Shown here piece after piece: positions 1-5,112 of a DNA stretch of 5,112 nucleotides. The stretch is from assembly GCA_958372035.1 (NCBI GenBank), contig CATXML010000109.1, forward strand, positions 1 to 5,112, given 5' to 3'. The DNA is from an uncultured Collinsella sp. (GTDB lineage: Bacteria; Actinomycetota; Coriobacteriia; Coriobacteriales; Coriobacteriaceae). The notes below the pieces were generated by a model. It saw only the letters and a program-made list of their open reading frames with translations, made no database searches and had not been told where the DNA came from. Each line of letters begins with the position of its first letter. Position 1 is the first letter of the stretch. Position numbers and translations under genes: made by a program.

Positions 1-120
1 TTCCTGGAGTTCATGCTTTCCGACGACGTCCAGGGCAAGCTCGTCGAGGAGCAGGGCTTTATCCCCGTCTCTGCCATAAAGGTCGTCAAGGACGCCAGCG
101 GCAAGGTCTCCGCTAAATAA
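1..120 (+). CDS. pstS: Phosphate ABC transporter substrate-binding protein PstS, C-terminal end (partial)
   Basis: Only the last 39 residues and a TAA stop are inside the window; the gene starts upstream. PstS is the extracytoplasmic phosphate receptor (a lipoprotein in Gram-positives) that hands phosphate to the PstCA channel. The visible tail reads FLEFMLSDDVQGKLVEEQGF, then IPV. This matches the usual end of PstS-type binding proteins, where a helix of the form 'F..F..S...Q..v...GfiPv' closes the second lobe. The stretch after it is lysine- and serine-rich and ends in SAK. The following 24 nt before pstC contain no terminator-like hairpin, so the two are read as one operon. The lipobox and phosphate-binding residues lie outside the window, so the identification rests on this tail plus the pstCAB genes directly downstream. 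Confidence 0.88.
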   Translation, partial: FLEFMLSDDVQGKLVEEQGFIPVSAIKVVKDASGKVSAK

Positions 121-144
121 GTAATCGCCCCGGAAAGGTTTTCA

Positions 145-1053
145 ATGGCAAAACAGCTGCCAAAACGCGACCTTGAGAACGTGGGCCTGGGCGTCACGGG
201 CGCGTGCGTTGCGCTCGTGACGCTTGTCGTTGCCGCGCTCATCTTTATGGTCGCCCAAAAGGGCCTCTCGGCTTTTCTCAAGGACGGCGTTTCGGTCGTC
301 GAGTTCTTCACCGGCACCAAGTGGGACCTGGCCAACACGGCCGAAAACGGCCTGCCCTATACCGGCGCCCTGCCCCTGATCGTCACCTCGTTTGCGGTCA
401 TGGTGCTCTCCACGCTCATCGCGCTGCCCATCGCCATCGGCTCTGCCATCTTTGCGGTCGAGATTCGGCCTCAGTTTGGCTCCAAGGTCTTTCAGCCGCT
501 TATTGAGCTTTTGACCGGCATTCCCTCGGTCGTCTTTGGCTTAATCGGCTTTCACGTGGTCGTCGGCCTTATGAAGAGCGTTTTCCACGTGAGCACAGGC
601 CTGGGCATCTTGCCCGGCGCCATCGTGCTGGCCGTCATGATTCTGCCGACCATGACCACGCTTTCGGTCGATGGCCTGCGCGCCGTGCCCGACAGCTACC
701 GTCAGGGCTCGCTCGCGCTGGGCTACACCCGCTGGCAGACCATCTGGCACGTGGTGCTCAAGTCCGCCATGCCGTCGCTCATGACCGCGGTCATCCTTGG
801 CATGACCCGCGCCTTTGGCGAAACGCTCGCCGTGCGCATGGTTATCGGCGGCATCGAGGCCATGCCGACGTCGCTGCTGTCGCCGGCCTCGACTATTACC
901 ACCACGCTCACCACGTCTATGGCGGTCTATGCCGAGGGTTCGGCCCAGGACGATGTTCTGTGGGCGCTCGGTCTGCTGCTGATGGGTATGAGCCTCATCT
1001 TCATCCTGATCATCCACCTTATCGGCCGCAAGGGGGCGAAGACTCGTGGCTAG
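145..1053 (+). CDS. pstC: Phosphate ABC transporter permease PstC
   Basis: This is one of the two inner-membrane subunits that form the phosphate channel of the PstSCAB importer. The 302-aa product is normal length for PstC. Six hydrophobic segments are visible at about residues 13-37, 77-106, 120-142, 157-176, 211-235 and 270-293. The binding-protein-dependent permease (EAA-type) cytoplasmic loop is at about 177-210 and includes ALGYTRWQTIWHVVLKSAMP; this is the surface that docks on PstB. The stretch TRAFGETLAVRMVIGG (221-236) is characteristic of PstC proteins. The first Glu of the classical EAA motif is replaced (QGSLALG), which is common in this subfamily. The ATG start is supported by GGAAAGG at 132-138, six bases upstream, and by a hydrophilic N-terminus before the first membrane helix. 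The end overlaps pstA by 8 nt, which suggests translational coupling. Confidence 0.96.
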   Translation: MAKQLPKRDLENVGLGVTGACVALVTLVVAALIFMVAQKGLSAFLKDGVSVVEFFTGTKWDLANTAENGLPYTGALPLIVTSFAVMVLSTLIALPIAIGSAIFAVEIRPQFGSKVFQPLIELLTGIPSVVFGLIGFHVVVGLMKSVFHVSTGLGILPGAIVLAVMILPTMTTLSVDGLRAVPDSYRQGSLALGYTRWQTIWHVVLKSAMPSLMTAVILGMTRAFGETLAVRMVIGGIEAMPTSLLSPASTITTTLTTSMAVYAEGSAQDDVLWALGLLLMGMSLIFILIIHLIGRKGAKTRG

Positions 1054-1972
1054 CACGCGCATCCACATCGACGAGGCGAGACTCGGGCGTGTCCAAAAAC
1101 AGGACCGCATCGTCACGGGCGTGCTGACGGCAATCGTCGCCATCGTCATGCTCATCGTCGTCTCCATGGTGGCCTATATCCTGTTCGAGGGCATCTCGAC
1201 GCTGTTCCAGCCGGGCTTTCTCACGCAGCCCGCGCGCGCCAACGGAACCCAAGGCGGTGTGCTCTACCAGCTGTTCGACTCGTTCTATCTGCTGCTGATC
1301 ACCCTAGTCATCTCGGTGCCCATCAGCCTGGGCGGCGCGGTCTTCCTGGTTGAGTACGCGCCGGACGGGCCCATCCGCGACATCGCCTCCACTGCCATCG
1401 AGACGCTGTCCTCGCTGCCTTCCATCGTCGTTGGCATGTTCGGCTTTCTGGTGTTCTCGGTGCAGCTGGGCTGGAAGTACTCCCTCATCTCCGGCGCCGT
1501 CGCGCTCACCATGTTCAACATCCCCATCCTGGTGCGCGTGATCCAGCAGGCGCTCGAGGACGTGCCGCAGGCCCAGCGCGATGCGTGCCTGGCCATGGGC
1601 CTTACTCGTTGGGAGGCCACGCTGCACATCCTGATTCCCGAGGCCATGCCCGCCATCGTGACCGGCATCGTGCTTTCGGCCGGCCGCGTGTTTGGCGAGG
1701 CCGCGGCGTTGCTCTTTACCTCGGGGATGAGCTCGCCGGTGCGTCTGAACTTCTTGAGCTTTAACCTGTCGAGCCCCACCTGCGCCTGGAACGTGTTCCG
1801 CCCCGGCGAGTCGCTTGCCGTGCACATCTACAAGATTTACGGCGAGGGCAGCCCCGAGGCACAGCAGATCGTCTGGGGCACCGCGGCGCTGCTGATGATT
1901 TGCGTGCTGCTGTTTAACGTAGTCGCCCGTATCGTGGGCAAGCAACTGGCAAGGAAGATGACGGCCGAATGA
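1046..1972 (+). CDS. pstA: Phosphate ABC transporter permease PstA
   Basis: This is the second membrane subunit of the phosphate importer, partner of PstC. The 308-aa product has about six hydrophobic segments (residues 22-47, 78-104, 121-141, 147-168, 201-226 and 273-298). Its EAA-type loop at about 169-201 contains ACLAMGLTRWEATLHILIPE. PstA-typical stretches include LPSIVVGMFGF (124-134), GRVFGEAAALLFTSG (213-227) and FRPGESLAVHIYKIYGEG (251-268). This Phe-Arg-Pro-x-Glu-x-Leu-Ala-Val-His segment helps separate PstA from PstC. Translation is taken to start at a GTG that lies inside the end of pstC (8-nt overlap), preceded by a G-rich AGGGGG at 1031-1036 about nine bases upstream. The stop overlaps the pstB start as ATGA. 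The N-terminal ~20 residues are polar and cytoplasmic. No frameshift or missing segment is seen. Confidence 0.96.
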   Translation: MASTRIHIDEARLGRVQKQDRIVTGVLTAIVAIVMLIVVSMVAYILFEGISTLFQPGFLTQPARANGTQGGVLYQLFDSFYLLLITLVISVPISLGGAVFLVEYAPDGPIRDIASTAIETLSSLPSIVVGMFGFLVFSVQLGWKYSLISGAVALTMFNIPILVRVIQQALEDVPQAQRDACLAMGLTRWEATLHILIPEAMPAIVTGIVLSAGRVFGEAAALLFTSGMSSPVRLNFLSFNLSSPTCAWNVFRPGESLAVHIYKIYGEGSPEAQQIVWGTAALLMICVLLFNVVARIVGKQLARKMTAE

Positions 1973-2841
1973 GCGAGATGAAAGCAACGACCGCACCCGA
2001 AGCGGCATCGTCCGAGACCCAGGACTTTTTGTCGAGCGTGGGGGAGAGCGAAAAGCACGTGCGCGTGAGCGGCAAGGCTGTGAGCGACGAGGTCGTGCTC
2101 TCCACCAAGGACGTCAACGTATACTATGGCGATCACCATGCGCTACACGATACGTCGCTCGACTTTCACAAGGGCGAGATCACGGCGCTCATCGGGCCTT
2201 CGGGCTGCGGTAAGTCAACCTTCTTGCGCAGCCTCAACCTGATGAATCGCGAGATTCGCGGCTGCCGCGTGGAGGGCGAGATCAACTACCGCGGGCGCAA
2301 CGTGAACACCAAGACCGAGAACACGTACGAGCTGCGTCGCTCCATCGGCATGGTGTTCCAGCAGCCCAACCCCTTCCGCAAGTCCATTCGCGACAACATC
2401 ACCTTTGCGCCCAAGCGCCACGGCATCACCGACCGTGACGAGCTCGACCGCATGGTCGAGGAAAGTCTGCGCGGTGCCGCGCTGTGGGACGAGGTCAAAG
2501 ACAAGCTCGACAAGAGCGCCTACGCGCTTTCGGGCGGTCAGCAGCAGCGTCTGTGCATTGCGCGCACGCTGGCGCTCAACCCCGACGTGATCCTGTTCGA
2601 CGAGCCCTGCTCGGCGCTCGACCCCATCTCGACGTTGGCGATCGAGGACCTGATGTCGTCGATCGTTGCCGACCGTGCCATCGTCATCGTGACGCACAAC
2701 ATGGAGCAGGCGTCGCGCGTGTCCAACCGCACGGCGTTCTTCTACATGGGCGATATGGTCGAGTACGACGAGACCGACGAGATTTTCCAACGGCCCAAGG
2801 ATAAGCGGCTGAATGATTACCTCACCGGTATGTTCTCCTAG
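1969..2841 (+). CDS. pstB: Phosphate ABC transporter ATP-binding protein PstB
   Basis: This cytoplasmic ATPase drives phosphate import; two copies bind the EAA loops of PstC and PstA. All ABC motifs are intact: Walker A GPSGCGKST (residues 76-84), Q-loop glutamine in VFQQPNPF (129-136), signature LSGGQ (187-191), Walker B VILFDEP (207-213) with catalytic E212, D-loop SALD (215-218) and switch H243 in VTHNM. YYGDHHAL near 52-59, FQQPNPF and ALWDEVKDKL (171-180) are PstB-specific rather than generic ABC features. With the ATGA-coupled start the product is 290 aa, about 30-40 residues longer than typical PstB (roughly 250-260). The extra N-terminal stretch is Ser/Glu-rich and looks disordered. 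The start at 1969 is favoured by overlap with pstA and by AAGGAAG at 1951-1957. A GTG at 2059, preceded by GGGGGAG at 2040-2046, would give a 260-aa protein and is a real alternative. An intrinsic terminator follows the gene. Confidence 0.96.
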   Translation: MSEMKATTAPEAASSETQDFLSSVGESEKHVRVSGKAVSDEVVLSTKDVNVYYGDHHALHDTSLDFHKGEITALIGPSGCGKSTFLRSLNLMNREIRGCRVEGEINYRGRNVNTKTENTYELRRSIGMVFQQPNPFRKSIRDNITFAPKRHGITDRDELDRMVEESLRGAALWDEVKDKLDKSAYALSGGQQQRLCIARTLALNPDVILFDEPCSALDPISTLAIEDLMSSIVADRAIVIVTHNMEQASRVSNRTAFFYMGDMVEYDETDEIFQRPKDKRLNDYLTGMFS

Positions 2842-2859
2842 TCCGGGACATGCTTGAGG

Positions 2860-2885
2860 CCCGCGGCGGCCACGGTTGTCGCGGG
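2860..2885 (+). other. G/C-rich stem-loop downstream of pstB
   Basis: CCCGCG (2860-2865) is the exact reverse complement of CGCGGG (2880-2885). Inside it the pairing can continue with wobble pairs (G2866-U2879, C2867-G2878, G2868-U2877, G2869-U2876, C2870-G2875) around a four-base loop. No T-run follows, so it is not itself an intrinsic terminator. It lies 18 nt after the pstB stop and 11 nt before the terminator stem. It may stabilise the 3' end of the pst mRNA, or may be a chance structure in G/C-rich DNA. Confidence 0.35.
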
Positions 2886-2896
2886 ACTGATTGGAG

Positions 2897-2934
2897 AGGC
2901 GGGTCATCTCTTTTGCGAGATGGCCCGCCTTTTT
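2897..2934 (+). terminator. Rho-independent terminator of the pst operon
   Basis: A 14-bp stem is formed by 2897-2910 (AGGCGGGTCATCTC) and 2917-2930 (GAGATGGCCCGCCT), with only one G-U wobble at 2904/2923 and a six-base loop TTTTGC. The stem runs straight into a run of five T (2930-2934). This is a textbook intrinsic terminator reading on the + strand, 55 nt after the pstB stop. The opposite strand has no T-run after the stem, so it should work in one direction only. It separates the phosphate operon from the ABC-F gene. Confidence 0.92.
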
Positions 2935-2951
2935 GCTCTGCGACCGAAACG

Positions 2952-2986
2952 ACCACCACAAAGGGGACAGGCACCTTCGTGGTGGT
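2952..2986. repeat. Imperfect inverted repeat with GGGGACAGGCACC core (putative dispersed intergenic element)
   Basis: The outer arms ACCACCAC (2952-2959) and GTGGTGGT (2979-2986) are perfect reverse complements. After one A/C mismatch (2960/2978) the stem continues with AAGG (2961-2964) against CCTT (2974-2977), leaving a nine-base loop, 2965-2973. The core GGGGACAGGCACC (2963-2975) spans the loop. No T-run follows on either strand, so it does not look like a terminator. From memory, similar 'GGGGACAGGCACC' hairpins recur in intergenic regions of some bacterial genomes, including Collinsella-like ones. Only one copy is present here, so the repeat status is an inference. Confidence 0.5.
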
Positions 2987-3002
2987 TTGGGGTGGGGCTC
3001 GC

Positions 3003-3011
3003 TGCTATCAT
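3003..3011 (+). promoter_or_regulatory. Putative extended -10 promoter for the ABC-F gene
   Basis: TGCTATCAT fits an extended -10 element (TGn plus TATCAT, five of six matches to TATAAT). It lies 35 nt upstream of the ABC-F ATG and downstream of the pst terminator, where a promoter is expected. No good -35 hexamer is seen at 16-18 bp spacing (TGGTTT at 2983-2988 is poor), which is tolerable for an extended -10 promoter. Transcription would start near 3017-3019, giving a short leader of about 30 nt with no room for a riboswitch. Confidence 0.45.
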
Positions 3012-3032
3012 GGACAACGTTGAATTTCTACG

Positions 3033-3038
3033 AAGGAG
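3033..3038 (+). promoter_or_regulatory. Ribosome binding site of the ABC-F gene
   Basis: AAGGAG lies eight bases before the ATG at 3047. It decides the start: the open frame extends upstream to 2891, but that would run through the terminator and hairpin and has no ribosome binding site. The protein homology also begins at MAILLGCDSISLEF. Confidence 0.85.
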
Positions 3039-3046
3039 CAGGGCAT

Positions 3047-4906
3047 ATGGCGATTCTTTTGGGATGCGATTCCATCAGCCTAGAGTTTCCCACCAAGCAT
3101 ATTTTCGATAGCGTGACGCTCGGCGTGGGCGAGGGCGACCGCATTGGCATTGTCGGTAAAAACGGCGACGGCAAGTCGACGCTGCTGAGCGTGCTCGCCG
3201 GCACGCTGGAACCCGACGACGGACGCGTGACGCACCGCCGCGGCACCACGATCGGACTGCTCGGCCAAAAGGACCAGCTTGTCGATACCGACACCGTGCA
3301 TCATGCCGTCGTGGGCGACGCGCCCGAGTATGAGTGGGCGTCGAGTCCGCGTACGCGCCAGATCCTGGCTGGCCTCATTAGCGATGTGCCCTGGGAGGGC
3401 ACGGTGGGCGAGCTTTCGGGCGGTCAGCGCCGTCGCGTGGACCTCGCGCGCCTGCTGATCGGCGACTACGACGTGCTCATGCTCGACGAGCCCACCAACC
3501 ACCTGGACATGCGCACCATCAACTGGCTCGCGCGACACTTAAAGGCCCGCTGGCAGCGCGGCCAGGGCGCCATGCTCGTGGTCACGCACGACCGCTGGTT
3601 TTTGGACGAGGTCTGCACCAGCATGTGGGAGGTCCACGACGGCCAGGTCGATCCCTTCGAAGGCGGCTACTCGGCATATATCCTTCAGCGCGTGGAGCGC
3701 GACCGCATGGCCGCGGTTACCGAGGAGCGCCGTCGCAACATGGCGCGCAAGGAGCTTGCGTGGCTGAGCCGTGGCGCCCAGGCGCGTTCCACCAAGCCCA
3801 AGTTTCGCGTTGAGGCTGCTCGCGAGCTGATCGCCGACGTACCGCCCGTGCGTGACGAGCTGGAGCTCAAGCGCCTTGCCGTGAGCCGCCTAGGCAAGCA
3901 GGTCATCGATGTCATCGACGTGGATGCCGGCTATGCGGATACCGATGGTGCGCCCAAGCAGGTGCTCACCGATGTGACCTGGCTCATCGGCGCGGGCGAC
4001 CGCTATGGCCTGTTGGGCGAGAACGGCGCCGGCAAGTCGACCTTGCTCGACGTGATCCAGGGCAAGATTGAGCCCACGCGCGGCCGTGTGAAGATTGGCC
4101 AGACGGTGCGCTTTGGCGTTCTGTCGCAGCAGCTCGAGGAACTCGAGCCCTACATGGGTGACACGATCCGCGAGGTGCTCGGCAACTATAAGAAGTACTA
4201 CGTCATCGACGGCAAGGAGACTTCGCCCGAGAAGCTCTGCGAGCGCCTGGGCTTTACGACACAGCAGCTCTGGAGTCGCATCGGCGATCTTTCGGGCGGC
4301 CAGCGCCGTCGCCTGTCGCTGCTGCTGACGATCCTGGACGAGCCCAACGTGCTTATCCTGGACGAGCCCGGCAACGACCTGGATACCGATATGCTGACGA
4401 TTGTCGAGGATCTGCTCGACGGCTGGCCCGGCACGCTGATCCTGGTGACGCACGACCGCTTCTTGATGGAGCGCGTGACCGACCAGCAGTGGGCGCTGCT
4501 CGACGGCCACCTGACGCATATGCCCGGTGGCGTGGACCAGTACCTTCGCCTGTGCAACGCTACCGCCGAGGGCGAGCCCGTGGGCGCGCCGAGCGCCAAG
4601 ACCGGCACGTTTGACACCGGTGCCGCGGCAGCTGCGGCCGAAAAGCCCAAGTCGAGCGGTCAGCCCAACGGCCTGTCCAACGCCGAGCGCCAGAAGCTCC
4701 GCCGCGAGGTGAGTTCGCTCGAGCGCAAGATGGAGACGCAGCGCACCCGCGTTGAGGAGGCCGAGGCGGCAATGGCCCAAGTCGATCCCACCAGCTACAC
4801 GGCGCTCGGCGAGCAGCAGGCAAAGATCGACGAGGCTCACGCCGCCATGGACGAGCTGGAGATGGCGTGGCTCGAGGCGAGCGAAAAGCTCGAGGGCGAG
4901 GAGTAG
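3047..4906 (+). CDS. ABC-F family ATPase, Uup-like
   Basis: This is a soluble 619-aa protein with two tandem ABC ATPase domains and no membrane segments, the hallmark of ABC-F proteins, which act on the ribosome rather than in transport. Domain 1: Walker A GKNGDGKST (37-45), signature LSGGQ (123-127), Walker B VLMLDEPTNHLD (143-154), switch H181. Domain 2: Walker A GENGAGKST (324-332), signature LSGGQ (415-419), Walker B VLILDEPGNDLD (435-446), switch H469. The basic helical linker at about 213-285 includes KELAWLSRGAQARSTKPKFR (235-254), as in Uup. After a low-complexity stretch (about 505-543, with six Ala at 526-531) comes a charged coiled coil (about 545-615), matching the Uup C-terminal domain. 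The NDLD in domain 2 also points to Uup rather than EttA or a resistance ABC-F. The usual DEPTN threonine of domain 2 is Gly (G442). Uup in E. coli is linked to ribosome function and to the frequency of precise transposon excision; the role here is inferred. The HAD gene starts six bases after the stop. Confidence 0.92.
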   Translation: MAILLGCDSISLEFPTKHIFDSVTLGVGEGDRIGIVGKNGDGKSTLLSVLAGTLEPDDGRVTHRRGTTIGLLGQKDQLVDTDTVHHAVVGDAPEYEWASSPRTRQILAGLISDVPWEGTVGELSGGQRRRVDLARLLIGDYDVLMLDEPTNHLDMRTINWLARHLKARWQRGQGAMLVVTHDRWFLDEVCTSMWEVHDGQVDPFEGGYSAYILQRVERDRMAAVTEERRRNMARKELAWLSRGAQARSTKPKFRVEAARELIADVPPVRDELELKRLAVSRLGKQVIDVIDVDAGYADTDGAPKQVLTDVTWLIGAGDRYGLLGENGAGKSTLLDVIQGKIEPTRGRVKIGQTVRFGVLSQQLEELEPYMGDTIREVLGNYKKYYVIDGKETSPEKLCERLGFTTQQLWSRIGDLSGGQRRRLSLLLTILDEPNVLILDEPGNDLDTDMLTIVEDLLDGWPGTLILVTHDRFLMERVTDQQWALLDGHLTHMPGGVDQYLRLCNATAEGEPVGAPSAKTGTFDTGAAAAAAEKPKSSGQPNGLSNAERQKLRREVSSLERKMETQRTRVEEAEAAMAQVDPTSYTALGEQQAKIDEAHAAMDELEMAWLEASEKLEGEE

Positions 4907-4912
4907 GCGAGA

Positions 4913-5112
4913 ATGATCAAAGCCGCGTTTTTCGATATCGACGGTACGCTGCTGAGCTTTAAGACCCACCGGATTCCGGCGTCGGCGCAGCAGGTGCTCG
5001 ACAGCTTTCGCGAGCAGGGGATTGCGTGCGTGATCGCCACGGGCCGTCCGACCTACCAGATGCCGGACTGGCTGTTCGACCTGGGCTGGGATGCGTACAT
5101 TACGCTTTCGGG
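4913..5112 (+). CDS. HAD-superfamily hydrolase, Cof/type IIB-like (partial, C-terminus beyond window)
   Basis: The first 66 residues are visible and the gene runs off the window. It begins MIKAAFFDIDGTLLSF, which is HAD motif I (DxDGT) with nucleophile D8 and general acid/base D10. Motif II is in CVIATGRP (39-46) with T43. The spacing of about 33 residues between these motifs, with no cap inserted, together with 'ATGRP', is typical of Cof-type (IIB) phosphatases, whose cap lies later. Such enzymes dephosphorylate small phosphorylated metabolites such as sugar phosphates or flavin precursors; the substrate cannot be told from this fragment. The ATG is preceded by AGGAG (4899-4903, nine bases upstream) lying in the end of the ABC-F gene, and only six bases separate the two genes, so co-transcription is likely. 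Motifs III and IV and the cap lie outside the window. Confidence 0.9.
   Translation, partial: MIKAAFFDIDGTLLSFKTHRIPASAQQVLDSFREQGIACVIATGRPTYQMPDWLFDLGWDAYITLS

Noticed and set aside
541..2139. Several - strand open frames opposite pstC and pstA
   Set aside because: They mirror codon bias of the permease genes, give low-complexity His/Asp/Arg-rich products, and lack plausible ribosome binding sites.
2215..2961. 248-codon open frame on the - strand opposite pstB
   Set aside because: It is antisense to intact PstB, crosses the terminator and hairpin, and gives a His/Arg/Val-rich product without motifs.
2891..3046. Upstream extension of the ABC-F reading frame to a TTG at 2891
   Set aside because: It would encode the terminator stem and the hairpin, has no ribosome binding site, and the conserved ABC-F N-terminus begins at the ATG at 3047 behind AAGGAG.
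2854..3111. 85-codon open frame on the + strand across the pstB/ABC-F gap
   Set aside because: It covers the terminator, hairpin and promoter region and runs out of frame into the ABC-F gene; no coding signal is seen.
2527..4304. Near-identical DNA CTTTCGGGCGG(T/C)CAGC in pstB and twice in the ABC-F gene
   Set aside because: It encodes the LSGGQ signature of each ATPase domain; the likeness follows from the conserved motif and codon bias, not from a DNA repeat.
3047..4906. Possible antibiotic-resistance (target protection) ABC-F
   Set aside because: The interdomain linker is short and Uup-like, and the C-terminal coiled coil and NDLD motif fit Uup; nothing seen suggests a resistance-type extended linker.
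3890..4969. 359-codon open frame on the - strand opposite the ABC-F gene
   Set aside because: It lies antisense to a gene with full ABC motifs, its translation shows no recognisable domain, and long antisense frames are expected in G/C-rich DNA with biased codons.

Overview
The window looks like a chromosomal segment from a high-GC Gram-positive bacterium. My best guess is a gut coriobacterium such as Collinsella. That guess rests on strongly G/C-ending codons, GTG as well as ATG starts with purine-rich ribosome binding sites, the style of the proteins, and an intergenic hairpin with a GGGGACAGGCACC core that I associate from memory with such genomes. No marker gene in the window proves the taxon.

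All genes lie on the + strand. Region 1 (1-2841) is the distal part of a high-affinity phosphate uptake operon: the C-terminal end of the phosphate-binding protein PstS (1-120), the permeases PstC (145-1053) and PstA (1046-1972), and the ATPase PstB (1969-2841). The genes are tightly packed, with a 24-nt gap, an 8-nt overlap and an ATGA overlap. PstS captures phosphate outside the membrane, PstC/PstA form the channel, and two PstB subunits power it. No phoU follows pstB.

Region 2 (2842-3046, 205 nt) is the only real intergenic space. It holds, in order, a G/C-rich stem-loop, a strong intrinsic terminator that ends the pst transcript, a 35-bp imperfect hairpin resembling a dispersed intergenic repeat, a putative extended -10 promoter, and a clear ribosome binding site.

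Region 3 (3047-5112) starts a second, functionally unrelated transcription unit. It encodes a 619-aa Uup-like ABC-F ATPase (soluble, two nucleotide-binding domains, C-terminal coiled coil). Six bases later comes a HAD-superfamily (Cof/type IIB-like) phosphatase cut by the window end. These two are probably co-transcribed.

I found no tRNA, rRNA, CRISPR array, insertion sequence or phage gene, and no clearly novel system. The points most worth a second look are the uncertain PstB start, the hairpin element, and the absence of phoU next to pstB.
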